Shown here: positions 1-5,887 of the stretch, in pieces | Position numbering within the stretch: the stretch's first letter is position 1 | How the letters are laid out: every line of letters starts with the position of its first letter | Assembly (NCBI GenBank): GCA_946220775.1 | Contig: CAMIFC010000053.1 | Span: 1-8,570 of the forward strand | Direction: 5' to 3' | DNA from: an uncultured Corynebacterium sp. | GTDB taxonomy: Bacteria; Actinomycetota; Actinomycetes; Mycobacteriales; Mycobacteriaceae | Length of the DNA stretch: 8,570 bases | Notes under the pieces: model-generated | The model's input: only the letters and a program-made list of their open reading frames with translations | Databases searched by the model: none | Told to the model about the DNA's origin: nothing | Program-made: the position numbers and the translations under genes

Positions 1-32
1 GCCGATTAGGCCGTTTTTAGCCCCTAATCGGC
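1..32. repeat. Perfect 10-bp inverted repeat at the window edge
   Basis: The arms GCCGATTAGG (1-10) and CCTAATCGGC (23-32) are exact reverse complements around a 12-base loop that contains TTTTT. Base 33 is C, so the stem may extend by one pair into sequence outside the window. No T tract follows the stem on the plus strand, so it is not a textbook intrinsic terminator in that direction. It may be the 3' end signal of a gene to the left, or a small intergenic palindrome. The pairing is seen directly; the function is inferred. Confidence 0.5.
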
Positions 33-154
33 CTTGCGACGTCGTCCTTAATGCACGGCAGGGGGCTGGCGTGCGGAACGGGGGCGCTGTGGGGCATGAC
101 CGGGCGATCTGATGTGTGAAACCGGGGTGCGGTGGGTTTTGAGATGGCAAAGTG

Positions 155-192
155 AAACCCCTGGCGTCCGAAAAGTCGGATACCAGGGGTTT
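155..192. terminator. Probable bidirectional intrinsic terminator
   Basis: The outer arms AAACCCCTGG (155-164) and CCAGGGGTTT (183-192) pair perfectly. After a C/A mismatch and a G-T wobble, TCCG (167-170) pairs with CGGA (177-180) around a six-base loop. The stem has an A tract on its left side and TTTT (190-193) on its right, so it could stop transcription in both directions. It lies 131 bp beyond the stop of the minus-strand SGNH hydrolase gene, with no other gene between, and is the best terminator candidate for that gene. It may also serve a gene entering from the left. Confidence 0.7.
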
Positions 193-255
193 TGTTGCGG
201 GAAAGCGCCTACCCGGCGTTCCCGTGGGGCCCGGCGCCTGCTCAGCGCTGCAGTG

Positions 256-344
256 CGAACTCGGGGGCACCGAGCCGACGCCGACCGAGCTGGAACGGGC
301 CGAGCCGGGCCGGCCGAGCTGCTTAAGCCCGAGCTGCGTGCTTG
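256..344. repeat. Degenerate tandem repeat, 15-bp period, six copies
   Basis: The motif CGAGC (CGAAC in the first copy) starts at 256, 271, 286, 301, 315 and 330, giving spacings of 15, 15, 15, 14 and 15. The rest of each unit is variable but rich in G and C. Read on the minus strand, the repeat begins within the last codons of the SGNH hydrolase gene. The stop codon (323-325) falls inside the fifth copy counted from the left, and the repeat continues about 67 bp past it. The single 14-bp unit would break any repeated pentapeptide frame. The function is unknown; it may be an eroded minisatellite or part of a transcript-end structure. Confidence 0.5.
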
Positions 345-1144
345 CCGACCTCGTTGATGCCTTGGTGGGTCAGGTGGAAAGCGAGGTTGCGGTGCTGCGG
401 GGCAACGTCGATGATGCCGGTGATCCAGCGGTTAGGGGAGCAGGTGTCCTTGCCGTTGGAGATGCCCTTCGTGTCAACGAAGGTTACGCCGGTGTTGCGG
501 GCGGCGTCGATGCCAGCGCGCTGCAGGGCATCCTCAATCGGGCGGATGCGCACGGTTGGGGATGGGGTGCCTGGCCCAGGGATCAGGTTCAGGTAGCAGA
601 CGTCACCGCGTGGGGTGGTGATGTTGGTGTAGCCAACCAGCTTGATGTGGGCGTTGGGGGCCTGGCGCTTGACCTGGTTGATCGTCCGCTCCATGGAGAT
701 GCGCAGGTTGTCCTGGATCTTCGGAACTGGCAGCTTGTCGTTCAGGACGTATGGGTAGGTGTCGTTTGCGCCAGCCAGTAGGACGACCTCGCGGGTGCCA
801 GCGTTGAGCCTGCCTTGGCGGGCTGCCATGTCTGCCAGTTCGCTCATGTGCTTGCCGCCGGTGCGGAAGGATGCGCCGGAGCATGCGTAGTTGTCGACGT
901 CGCCACCCTTGACGGAGCGGTAGGCATCGGCGAAGCGGAAGTCCGAAGCGCAGCCTGCGCGGGACATTGGTGACTTATCCAGTGGCAGACCCTTCTGGGT
1001 CATGTATTGCGCGACGGAGGGGTTAGCCATCAGCGAGTCGCCCAGCAACACGGTATTTCCTGGTGCGGCGGTCGCCGCTGGAACAGTCGCAACCGAAGCG
1101 CCGAGCGCTGCGACTGCTGCGAGAATCAGTGCCTTCACGCGCAT
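323..1144 (-). CDS. Secreted SGNH/GDSL-family hydrolase (esterase/lipase-like)
   Basis: A 273-residue protein of the SGNH hydrolase fold, which in actinobacteria includes exported esterases acting on ester-linked acyl groups; the substrate here is unknown. Residues 1 to about 27 form a signal peptide: Arg2 and Lys4, a hydrophobic Ala/Leu/Val core, and a cleavage site near ATAA|P. The nucleophile block is GDSL at 35-38 (Ser37). Block II is probably CSGAS at 88-92, with Gly90 as oxyanion donor. Block III is GAND at 125-128 (Asn127). The likely catalytic His is His260 in HLTHQG. Four cysteines in the mature part (65, 88 and two in DVCYL and DTCSP) suggest two disulfides, which fits export. The usual Asp three residues before the catalytic His is replaced by His257. 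The ATG at 1142-1144 is chosen over one 16 codons upstream because AGGA sits six bases before it and a clean signal peptide starts there. The gene is monocistronic, divergent from ptrB, with its own promoter and a probable terminator at 155-192. Confidence 0.85.
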   Translation of the reverse strand: MRVKALILAAVAALGASVATVPAATAAPGNTVLLGDSLMANPSVAQYMTQKGLPLDKSPMSRAGCASDFRFADAYRSVKGGDVDNYACSGASFRTGGKHMSELADMAARQGRLNAGTREVVLLAGANDTYPYVLNDKLPVPKIQDNLRISMERTINQVKRQAPNAHIKLVGYTNITTPRGDVCYLNLIPGPGTPSPTVRIRPIEDALQRAGIDAARNTGVTFVDTKGISNGKDTCSPNRWITGIIDVAPQHRNLAFHLTHQGINEVGKHAARA

Positions 1145-1150
1145 GAAGAG

Positions 1151-1154
1151 TCCT
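1151..1154 (-). promoter_or_regulatory. Ribosome binding site of the SGNH hydrolase gene
   Basis: On the minus strand AGGA lies six bases before the ATG at 1142-1144. This fixes the start at the signal-peptide methionine. The in-frame ATG at 1190-1192 has no comparable site and would put 16 polar residues ahead of the signal peptide. Confidence 0.65.
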
Positions 1155-1245
1155 ATCTTTGTTAACTTCTGTGAAACGTCTGTGGGCATCAACTGCCACG
1201 GTCCGCGGAGTTTGCGGATGTCAGCTGCCGAAAACCAACTGTCTG

Positions 1246-1275
1246 ATTGTATGAGGTAGTCGGGCGAGACTGCAA
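1246..1275 (-). promoter_or_regulatory. Promoter of the SGNH hydrolase gene
   Basis: On the minus strand TTGCAG (1275-1270) is followed after 18 bases by TACAAT (1251-1246), a good sigma-A type promoter for a corynebacterium. Transcription would start near 1239 and give a leader of about 95 bases before the ATG. That leader contains a short inverted repeat, TCCGC/GCGGA (1202-1218). Motif matches are seen directly; use in vivo is inferred. Confidence 0.6.
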
Positions 1276-1343
1276 CAAGTTATTAGCGAGAAAATACTCT
1301 GCTGTCATTTTAGCTTGTCGTGCAGGAAATCGCTGGGCATCGT

Positions 1344-1349
1344 TAGGAT
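1344..1349 (+). promoter_or_regulatory. Candidate -10 element for ptrB
   Basis: TAGGAT at 1344-1349, with a G two bases upstream, fits the relaxed corynebacterial -10 pattern (TAnnnT). No good -35 hexamer lies 16-19 bases upstream; the nearest TTG-type hexamer, TTGTCG at 1315-1320, is 23 bases away. If used, it gives a leader of roughly 80 bases. TTAATT at 1410-1415 is an alternative, but it lies very close to the ribosome binding site. Confidence 0.3.
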
Positions 1350-1434
1350 GTTTCATCGTTACCTTGTTGTTGGCGCATCGTCCATCGGTGCGATTGTTGG
1401 AGTACAGGCTTAATTAACACTAGGAGTTACTAGA

Positions 1435-3654
1435 GTGACAGAAATTAACGGAGTTGCAGGAGAGTCCCCTGATCGTAGGGAGGATACCCCCGCCAACCCA
1501 TCGGCCAACCCCGCGGACACAACCCAAGCCCCAGCCGCCAAGAAGGAGCCCAAGAACCGCACCTTCCACGGCCGCACGTTCGTGGACGAGTACGAGTGGC
1601 TGAGGGATAAGGAAAGCCCAGAGGTCCTCGCACACCTGGCCGCCGAAGAAGCGTACACGGTCGAAAACACGAAGCACCTCAAGCCGCTATCCGACGCGAT
1701 TTTCAACGAGGTTAAGTCCCGCGTCCAGGAAACCGACATGTCTCTTCCGGTGCGTTCCGGCGATTGGTGGTATTTTTCGCGGTCCACCGAGGGCAAGGAC
1801 TATCCGGCGATGTGCCGCATCCCCGTTTCCGACCCTTCAGACTGGACGCCACCAGTGGTTGATCCGGACACCCCTGGTGAGAATGAACAGGTCTTTTTCG
1901 ACTGCAACGTGGAAGCTGAAGGGCATAAGTTCTTCTCGCTGGGCGCCGCGTCTGTCACTCTCGACGGCACTCGCTTGGCATATTCGGTCGATACTGCTGG
2001 CGACGAGCGTTTCACCATGCGATTCCGAGACTTGACCACCGGGGAAGAGATCGGCGAAACGATTCCCGATGTTTTCTACGGTGCTACCTGGGTCGGTAAC
2101 GATACTGTTTATTATCAGAAAGTGGATGCGGCTTGGCGTCCCCACGAAGTATGGCGGCACACGTTGGGAACGTCGGTCGACAACGACGAGCTGATTTTCC
2201 GCGAAGACGACGAGAAATTCTGGGCCGGGGTGGGTAGGACGCGCTCGGAACGCTATTTGATGTTCGCCAGCTCCTCGAAGGTGACCAGCGAAATCTGGTA
2301 CCTCGATCTGGAGGACCCGGCCGCGGAACTGACCTGCGCGCTGCCTCGCGAAAAGGGTGTGGAATACGGGCTGGACCATGTCGTCGTGGATGGCGAGGAC
2401 TACTGGCTGGTCACTCACAATAAGAACGGTGTGAACTCCGAGCTCGGCTACCACCCAGTTGGCCCCATCAGCAGTCTTGCGGACGTCATTCCCTTGGTGC
2501 CACACCGCGATGATGCCCGCATCGAGGGCATCGACTGCTTCCAGAACCACGTGGTGCTGGAAGTTCGTGAAGATGCGGTGTCGAAGTCCTATCTGATGAA
2601 TATTGCGGATGGTTGGTCGGAGTTCCACAAGGTGGACTTCGGCGAGTCGATCGCCACGGTCGGGGCAGCGGGCAATAGTGAATGGAATCCGCCGGTGCTG
2701 CGGTTTGTGTTTACGTCCTTCACCACCCCAACCCGCGTCTATGAGATCGACCTAGCGACGGGTGAGCAACATCTGCGCCGAGAGCAGGAGGTGCTGCCCG
2801 ATCCGGATGGTCGCCCATTTAACCCGGCGGATTACAAGTCCGAGCGCATGTGGACCACGGCGACGGACGGCACGGAGATTCCCGTCAGCCTGATTAGTCG
2901 TGCCGATGTGGACCTCACCAAGGAAAACCCGGTGCTGTTGTATGGCTATGGCAGCTACGAATCCTCCATGGATCCGGGTTTTTCGGTGTTCCGCCTGTCG
3001 ATGATGGATCGTGGCGTGGTGTACGCCATCGCGCACGTTCGTGGCGGCGGGGAAATGGGCCGACTGTGGTACGACCACGGCAAGGAGCTGACGAAGAAGA
3101 ACACCTTCACGGACTTCATCGCTGTGGCCGATGACCTGATCTCCCGCGGAATGACCTCCCCAAGCAAGATGGTCGCTGAGGGCGGATCTGCTGGTGGCAT
3201 GCTCATGGGCGCGGTGGCGAACATGGCGGGCGACCGTTTTGCCGGCATTGAGGCGATTGTGCCGTTCGTGGACCCGTTGACGTCCATGCTGATGCCGGAG
3301 CTGCCGTTGACCATCACGGAATGGGAGGAGTGGGGCGACCCACTGCACGAGCCAGCCGTCTACGATTACATGGCCGAATACGCGCCGTACGAGAACATCA
3401 CGGCCGACAAGACTTATCCGCCGATTCTCGCTGTGACCAGCCTGAACGATACGCGCGTGCTCTATGTTGAGCCCGCCAAGTGGGTTGCGAAGCTGCGCGA
3501 TGTGGCCGGGGCGAATGTGTTGCTGAAGATCGACATGGAGTCCGGGCACGGTGGCGTGTCCGGCCGCTACAAGAAGTGGGAGCAGGGCGCATTCGAAACC
3601 GCCTGGGAGCTTGACCGCATGGGTGCGACGGAATTGCTGCCGCCACGCCAATAA
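1435..3654 (+). CDS. ptrB: Oligopeptidase B (protease II), peptidase family S9A
   Basis: A 739-residue serine peptidase of the prolyl oligopeptidase family. Oligopeptidase B cleaves short peptides on the C-terminal side of Arg and Lys and is normally cytosolic; no signal peptide is present. Residues about 1-40 are a Pro/Ala/Asp-rich tail with no clear fold. Residues about 45-450 match the N-terminal helix and seven-bladed beta-propeller that gates the active site. From about 460 the alpha/beta-hydrolase domain begins. It holds YGYGSY (503-508, expected oxyanion-hole region), the nucleophile elbow GGSAGG (583-588, Ser585), Asp672 in LNDTRV and His705 in SGHGG. The segment PLTITEWEEWGDP is the conserved acidic stretch tied to basic-residue specificity in this family. 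At 739 residues it is longer than E. coli PtrB (about 686), mainly through the N-terminal tail. The GTG start is supported by AGGAG (1422-1426) eight bases upstream. It diverges from the SGNH hydrolase gene and lies 84 bp before the DUF2334-like gene. Confidence 0.95.
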   Translation: MTEINGVAGESPDRREDTPANPSANPADTTQAPAAKKEPKNRTFHGRTFVDEYEWLRDKESPEVLAHLAAEEAYTVENTKHLKPLSDAIFNEVKSRVQETDMSLPVRSGDWWYFSRSTEGKDYPAMCRIPVSDPSDWTPPVVDPDTPGENEQVFFDCNVEAEGHKFFSLGAASVTLDGTRLAYSVDTAGDERFTMRFRDLTTGEEIGETIPDVFYGATWVGNDTVYYQKVDAAWRPHEVWRHTLGTSVDNDELIFREDDEKFWAGVGRTRSERYLMFASSSKVTSEIWYLDLEDPAAELTCALPREKGVEYGLDHVVVDGEDYWLVTHNKNGVNSELGYHPVGPISSLADVIPLVPHRDDARIEGIDCFQNHVVLEVREDAVSKSYLMNIADGWSEFHKVDFGESIATVGAAGNSEWNPPVLRFVFTSFTTPTRVYEIDLATGEQHLRREQEVLPDPDGRPFNPADYKSERMWTTATDGTEIPVSLISRADVDLTKENPVLLYGYGSYESSMDPGFSVFRLSMMDRGVVYAIAHVRGGGEMGRLWYDHGKELTKKNTFTDFIAVADDLISRGMTSPSKMVAEGGSAGGMLMGAVANMAGDRFAGIEAIVPFVDPLTSMLMPELPLTITEWEEWGDPLHEPAVYDYMAEYAPYENITADKTYPPILAVTSLNDTRVLYVEPAKWVAKLRDVAGANVLLKIDMESGHGGVSGRYKKWEQGAFETAWELDRMGATELLPPRQ

Positions 3655-3738
3655 GGTCACATTTGTCGCGAGATCGACATCTCCACGCTGACGTTTCGTC
3701 GCCGTGGCGTTACTTGTTGGTCATCTTCGTGGGGCACG

Positions 3739-4827
3739 GTGGGCGCCATGCGAACGTCACACACTGCTCCACGAGGTTCCAGCCAGGCTACCACCAACCC
3801 CGCCGCCGAGGTTGTTTCTGACCCGGTGGGGGAGTCCAGCGTCGATCGCCGAATCTTGCTCTCGATCTCTGGCATTCGCAGTGACCGTTTGGGTGCCGTG
3901 TCCAGCGCGGTCGCCGATTTATCCTCAATTTTTTCGGACGCCACCCCGGCCACACTCATCATCAGTCCACAAGGATTTCTGCCCCGTGCTCGCAGCGGCG
4001 AACAAAAGGAAAGGCGGAAGCCATGGCGGCTGCTAGCCGACCGGAAGACCCAAGAGTTTCTTCGTAGCTACCGCCTTCAGGGTGGGGAGCTCAGCCTCGC
4101 TGGGTTGGGCCCGCGCGTGGTGGGCGGGAAGTTAAAGAAGAAGGAATTCGCTGGGCTGGGTGGCCACGAGTCACGACTTCGACTGCGCGCGGCATTGCAT
4201 CAATGCCGGGCGCTGGAGCTGCAGCCAGCGGTATTCACCCCACACCGGTGGGTGGCCAGCCACGAGACCTTGGCGATTGCTCGGCAGCTGGGGTTGTGGG
4301 TGACCGCCGATGCCGAACACATTTCTGCCGTGCCTCGCGGTTCGGTGACCGGCTCAGCTGGTTCGGCGACCGCCCCGGCTGGTTCGGGCGCCGCCTCAAC
4401 TGGTTCGGGCGCCGCCTCGGCTCGGCCGGACACCGCCATCAGCTCAGGAGAGCGTGCGGGCAAAACGGACGATCAACCGGCAGTGTTGGCGACGCGCGTG
4501 TTGTCACTGGGAGAAGGCGCCGGAGCCTCGCGTGCGTGGCGCGGAACAGTCGAAGCCACCGCCAAACGCCAGATCGACGAGGGCAAGGTGGTGCGCCTCA
4601 GTATTTCCGCGAAGAAACTGGCGAAGCCCACGGCGCGCCGGGTGTTTATGGACATTGCCCGTACGGCGGCAGCGGCGGGGTATCGGCCAGCTAGCTACTC
4701 GGGGTTTGTTGCAGCTCATCACAACCTTGCGAGCCAGTGGGGACTCTCGATGGAGGAGGCTGGGCGGGGTGGCGTCCTAAGAAAAACGACGGAAAAACGT
4801 AGAGCCGATCGCACAATGGTGCTGTGA
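3739..4827 (+). CDS. DUF2334-like protein with a degenerate deacetylase-type fold, function unknown
   Basis: A protein of up to 362 residues of unproven function. The stretch around 39-52 (ILLSISGIR), GGELSLAGLG (115-124), the Glu/Leu/Arg-rich helix near 135-160 and FTPHRWVAS (166-174) match the layout of DUF2334, a family related to polysaccharide deacetylases. Rv0787, a conserved hypothetical just before purS in M. tuberculosis, is the likely counterpart. Family members with intact metal sites usually have an Asp after the first strand and an HG..H-type motif after the second. Here those places read SISGIR and LAGLG, so metal-dependent catalysis looks lost. Residues 201-228 are four Gly/Ser/Ala heptads encoded by 21-bp tandem repeats, probably a flexible loop. 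No signal peptide or membrane segment is evident, which argues against a role in the cell wall. The start is uncertain: GTG at 3739 is the first canonical start after the in-frame ptrB stop, ATG at 3748 is an alternative, and neither has a strong ribosome binding site. The first 36 residues are low in complexity. The family call is from remembered pattern, not a search. Confidence 0.65.
   Translation: MGAMRTSHTAPRGSSQATTNPAAEVVSDPVGESSVDRRILLSISGIRSDRLGAVSSAVADLSSIFSDATPATLIISPQGFLPRARSGEQKERRKPWRLLADRKTQEFLRSYRLQGGELSLAGLGPRVVGGKLKKKEFAGLGGHESRLRLRAALHQCRALELQPAVFTPHRWVASHETLAIARQLGLWVTADAEHISAVPRGSVTGSAGSATAPAGSGAASTGSGAASARPDTAISSGERAGKTDDQPAVLATRVLSLGEGAGASRAWRGTVEATAKRQIDEGKVVRLSISAKKLAKPTARRVFMDIARTAAAAGYRPASYSGFVAAHHNLASQWGLSMEEAGRGGVLRKTTEKRRADRTMVL
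4339..4422 (+). repeat. Four in-frame 21-bp tandem repeats
   Basis: Units start at 4339, 4360, 4381 and 4402, each opening with GGTTCGG. Units 3 and 4 differ at two of 21 positions, and units 1 and 2 at four. They encode the heptads GSVTGSA, GSATAPA, GSGAAST and GSGAASA (residues 201-228 of the DUF2334-like protein). The unit is a multiple of three, so changes in copy number keep the reading frame. The likely origin is slippage or unequal recombination. Confidence 0.9.
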
Positions 4828-4862
4828 AAATAAGCAGATTCTCCGGCGTGTCACGCTGGTGT

Positions 4863-4868
4863 TACCAT
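4863..4868 (+). promoter_or_regulatory. Candidate -10 element for purSQL
   Basis: TACCAT at 4863-4868 fits the relaxed corynebacterial -10 pattern and lies in the 88-bp gap before purS. No convincing -35 is present. It would give a leader of about 40 bases. A small inverted repeat GGAACATTCC (4884-4893) sits between it and the purS start. Read-through from the DUF2334-like gene is equally possible. Confidence 0.25.
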
Positions 4869-4915
4869 GGGCGGGTACTTAACGGAACATTCCAATGCTG
4901 GGAGCACCAAAGAAC

Positions 4916-5161
4916 ATGGCTCGTGTGGTTGTCAATGTCATGCCAAAGCAAGAAATTCTGGACCCTCAGGGGCAGGCCGTCGTGCGCGCACTCGGTCGCC
5001 TGGGAATCAGCGGGGTACAGGATGTCCGCCAGGGCAAGCGTTTTGAACTAGAAGTAGATGAAAGCGTCACCCAGGAAGAACTCGAAAAGATTGCTTCCGA
5101 GCTACTGGCCAACACCGTGATCGAAGACTACGAGGTCGCTGGTGTGGAGGTCGCCAAGTGA
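4916..5161 (+). CDS. purS: Phosphoribosylformylglycinamidine synthase, PurS subunit
   Basis: An 81-residue protein, matching the usual length of PurS (about 80-85). PurS dimers bridge PurQ and PurL in the FGAR amidotransferase complex and support ammonia transfer between them; it has no catalytic site of its own. The N-terminus MARVVVNVMPKQEILDPQG is the diagnostic PurS strand and PxxxxxDPQG turn. The rest (VRALGRLGI, then a helix with EELEKIASELLAN, then an acidic strand ending in EVAK) follows the small two-layer fold of the family. The ATG at 4916 is preferred over the in-frame ATG at 4895 because it starts at the conserved MARV and has GGAG (4901-4904) 11 bases upstream. The earlier start would add seven residues not seen in relatives. 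The stop TGA overlaps the GTG of purQ, which points to translational coupling. Confidence 0.93.
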   Translation: MARVVVNVMPKQEILDPQGQAVVRALGRLGISGVQDVRQGKRFELEVDESVTQEELEKIASELLANTVIEDYEVAGVEVAK

Positions 5162-5841
5162 GCCAGAACGGAAACCGCCCGCGCATCGGTGTGATCACCT
5201 TCCCGGGCACCCTTGATGATGTGGACGCCATCCGGGCAGTACGCCTCGCCGGCGGGGAGCCAGTCAAACTCTGGCACGCGGACCCGGATCTGAAGGACGT
5301 CGACGCGGTCGTCGTCCCTGGCGGATTCTCCTACGGCGACTACCTGCGCGCCGGAGCCATCGCCGCAATCGCACCCGCCATGGACTCGGTCGTGAAGGCC
5401 GCCAACGATGGCCTGCCCGTACTGGGAATTTGTAACGGCTTCCAGATCCTGCAGGAAGCCGGACTGCTGCCGGGTGCGCTGACTCGCAACGAAGGCCTGC
5501 ACTTCGTCTGCCGGGACGTGTACCTCGAGGTGGAAAACGATTCCACCCCATGGACCAACGAGCTGGAAAAGGGTAAGCGCATCTTCGTCCCAGCCAAGCA
5601 CGGTGAAGGTCGCTTCCAAGCGGACGCCGACACGCTGCAGAAGCTCGAAGATAACTGCCAGGTGATTTTCCGCTACGTGGAAAACCACAATGGTTCCCGC
5701 AACTCGATCGCCGGTGTGAGCAACGAAAAGGGCAACGTTGTTGGCCTCATGCCACACCCAGAGCACGCAATTGAAGAACTGACCGGGCCATCCACCGATG
5801 GCTTGGGCATGTTCCACTCCGTCCTCCGTAGCCTGGTCTAG
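5158..5841 (+). CDS. purQ: Phosphoribosylformylglycinamidine synthase, glutaminase subunit PurQ
   Basis: A 227-residue class I glutamine amidotransferase, the usual length for stand-alone PurQ. It hydrolyses glutamine and passes the ammonia to PurL, with PurS as partner. The nucleophile is Cys92 in GICNGFQ; His200 and Glu202 in MPHPEH complete the triad. PGGFSYGDYLRAGA near residues 59-72 is the conserved oxyanion-side loop of the family. The GTG start overlaps the purS stop by four bases (GTGA) and is preceded seven bases upstream by GGAGG (5146-5150) inside purS, a strong ribosome binding site. All key residues are intact and no frameshift is seen. purL follows after 46 bp. Confidence 0.96.
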   Translation: MSQNGNRPRIGVITFPGTLDDVDAIRAVRLAGGEPVKLWHADPDLKDVDAVVVPGGFSYGDYLRAGAIAAIAPAMDSVVKAANDGLPVLGICNGFQILQEAGLLPGALTRNEGLHFVCRDVYLEVENDSTPWTNELEKGKRIFVPAKHGEGRFQADADTLQKLEDNCQVIFRYVENHNGSRNSIAGVSNEKGNVVGLMPHPEHAIEELTGPSTDGLGMFHSVLRSLV

Positions 5842-5873
5842 CGACCACGCACGCTTTGTAACGAAAGTAGTTC

Positions 5874-5880
5874 AGGGAAG
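5874..5880 (+). promoter_or_regulatory. Ribosome binding site that sets the purL start
   Basis: AGGGAAG at 5874-5880 lies seven bases before the ATG at 5888. It selects this start over an in-frame ATG at 5798, which would lie inside purQ, has no such site, and would add 30 residues read from the purQ end and the spacer. Confidence 0.7.
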
Positions 5881-5887
5881 AAGTTCT

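Larger units (their letters stand above)
1..322. other. Intergenic stretch without a convincing gene
   Basis: No frame here has both a start with a ribosome binding site and a recognisable protein. The plus-strand open frames starting at 112 and 152 run into the antisense of the SGNH hydrolase gene, lack Shine-Dalgarno sequences, and give Arg/Ala/Gly-rich translations typical of GC-rich shadow frames. The stretch holds the palindrome at 1-32, the hairpin at 155-192 and most of the 15-bp repeat at 256-344. Confidence 0.6.

Noticed and set aside
256..344. CRISPR array
   Set aside because: The repeated core is only about five to six bases with a 15-bp period, too short for CRISPR repeats and spacers, and there are no cas genes.
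2752..3660. Minus-strand open frame of 302 codons opposite ptrB
   Set aside because: It lies fully antisense to a well-supported enzyme with an intact catalytic triad, has a His/Arg-rich translation without a recognisable fold, and is explained by GC-rich third positions.
3670..3709. Terminator between ptrB and the DUF2334-like gene
   Set aside because: Only short repeats are present (GAGAT/ATCTC at 3670-3683 and CGCC/GGCG at 3700-3709) with no T tract, too weak to call.
4203..4694. Second plus frame across the 21-bp repeats, giving WFGRR-type heptads
   Set aside because: The repeated peptide looks striking but is forced by the 21-bp repeat in any frame. The frame has no ribosome binding site, and the main frame has the family-like sequence.
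4828..4915. Purine riboswitch or PurR operator before purS
   Set aside because: The 88-bp gap is too short for a leader with aptamer and expression platform, and no conserved purine aptamer core or clear operator repeat is seen beyond a 10-bp imperfect palindrome.
5128..5817. Minus-strand open frame of 229 codons opposite purQ
   Set aside because: It mirrors the purQ coding frame and shows no protein family pattern.
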